Assembly: GCF_944391105.1 (NCBI RefSeq)
Contig: NZ_CALXSK010000024.1
Span: 1-52,333 of the forward strand
Direction: 5' to 3'
Length of the DNA stretch: 52,333 nucleotides
DNA from: an uncultured Victivallis sp.
Lineage (GTDB): Bacteria > Verrucomicrobiota > Lentisphaeria > Victivallales > Victivallaceae
In this document: positions 52,232-52,333 of the stretch, piece by piece
Numbering within the stretch: position 1 is the stretch's first letter
How the letters are laid out: each line of letters begins with the position of its first letter
Notes under the pieces: model-generated
Databases searched by the model: none
What the model was told of the DNA's origin: nothing
What the model saw: the letters and a program-made list of their open reading frames with translations, nothing else
Translations under genes and position numbers: made by a program

Positions 52232-52304
52232 GGAGAAGACACCCACCTCATCACATAAGGAGATGGTATGATAAATAGCTGACGTTCGCGGTTTCTGCTT
52301 GTGG

Positions 52305-52333
52305 CGTGTAATTTATGGCGATTAACTTACACG
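52305..52333. repeat. Inverted repeat at the right edge
   Basis: CGTGTAA (52305-52311) pairs with TTACACG (52327-52333). The window ends exactly at the second arm, so it cannot be interpreted further. Confidence 0.35.

Noticed and set aside
1..52333. CRISPR arrays, rRNA genes, integrases or IS transposases
   Set aside because: No evenly spaced repeats, rRNA-like stretches or transposase motifs were found on reading; the repeats seen are pairs only.

Overview
The window looks like a chromosomal segment of a Gram-negative bacterium of the Lentisphaerota (Victivallis-like, probably gut-associated). This is inferred from several things together. Five solitary pseudopilin genes carry the [16 protein letters not shown] signal that is amplified in Lentisphaerota and Planctomycetota. 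There is an lpxK gene for lipid A, many LacI/GntR/AraC regulators paired with secreted glycosidases, and an ECF-like sigma factor next to a Ser/Thr kinase. No database search was possible.

Layout. 81-2147: quinone oxidoreductase and a GntR regulator. 2324-11832: two carbohydrate cassettes, pseudopilin + clan GH-A glycosidase, then LacI regulator + pseudopilin + GH2 enzyme. 11906-18358: housekeeping block with two Flp-type pilins, panD, a MarC protein, an HD phosphohydrolase, and a co-directional run lpxK-galK-small membrane protein-trpS. 18448-24341: minus-strand operon pseudopilin/GH13 amylase/lipoprotein/sugar isomerase with a divergent GntR regulator. 24359-27202: EamA transporter, isomerase and Gfo/Idh/MocA oxidoreductase. 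27422-34289: two paralogous LacI regulators around a pseudopilin, followed by a 1228-residue secreted protein. 34367-37954: WbsX-like protein, sigma factor, membrane-anchored kinase. 38632-42599: a candidate RiPP locus. 42838-48513: tRNA-Thr, fifth pseudopilin, two FAD oxidoreductases with an AraC/PocR regulator, VOC protein, lipoprotein. 48804-52333: PL8-like lyase, proline-rich secreted protein, membrane protein, and a duplicated 62-bp leader.

How the genes work together. Four times a sugar-type regulator, one solitary pseudopilin and one or more secreted carbohydrate-active or large exported proteins are adjacent, usually with 15-60 bp gaps. This resembles a polysaccharide-utilisation unit built around a pseudopilin instead of SusC/D. 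The pseudopilin genes carry near-consensus sigma-70 promoters, some flanked by palindromes that probably bind the adjacent regulator.

The strongest candidate for an undescribed system is 38632-42599: a 65-residue peptide with a Ser/Thr/Asp-rich C-terminus, an attenuating hairpin, a RimK/microviridin-type ATP-grasp ligase, an ABC exporter without a peptidase domain, and a membrane-anchored FtsH-type M41 peptidase lacking its AAA+ domain, plus small coupled ORFs. I read it as a graspetide-like RiPP pathway in which a stand-alone M41 protease may remove the leader. The second notable structure is the pseudopilin gene at 21821-23104, whose leader is duplicated in frame and interrupted by a 270-bp GC-rich, hairpin-filled insert.
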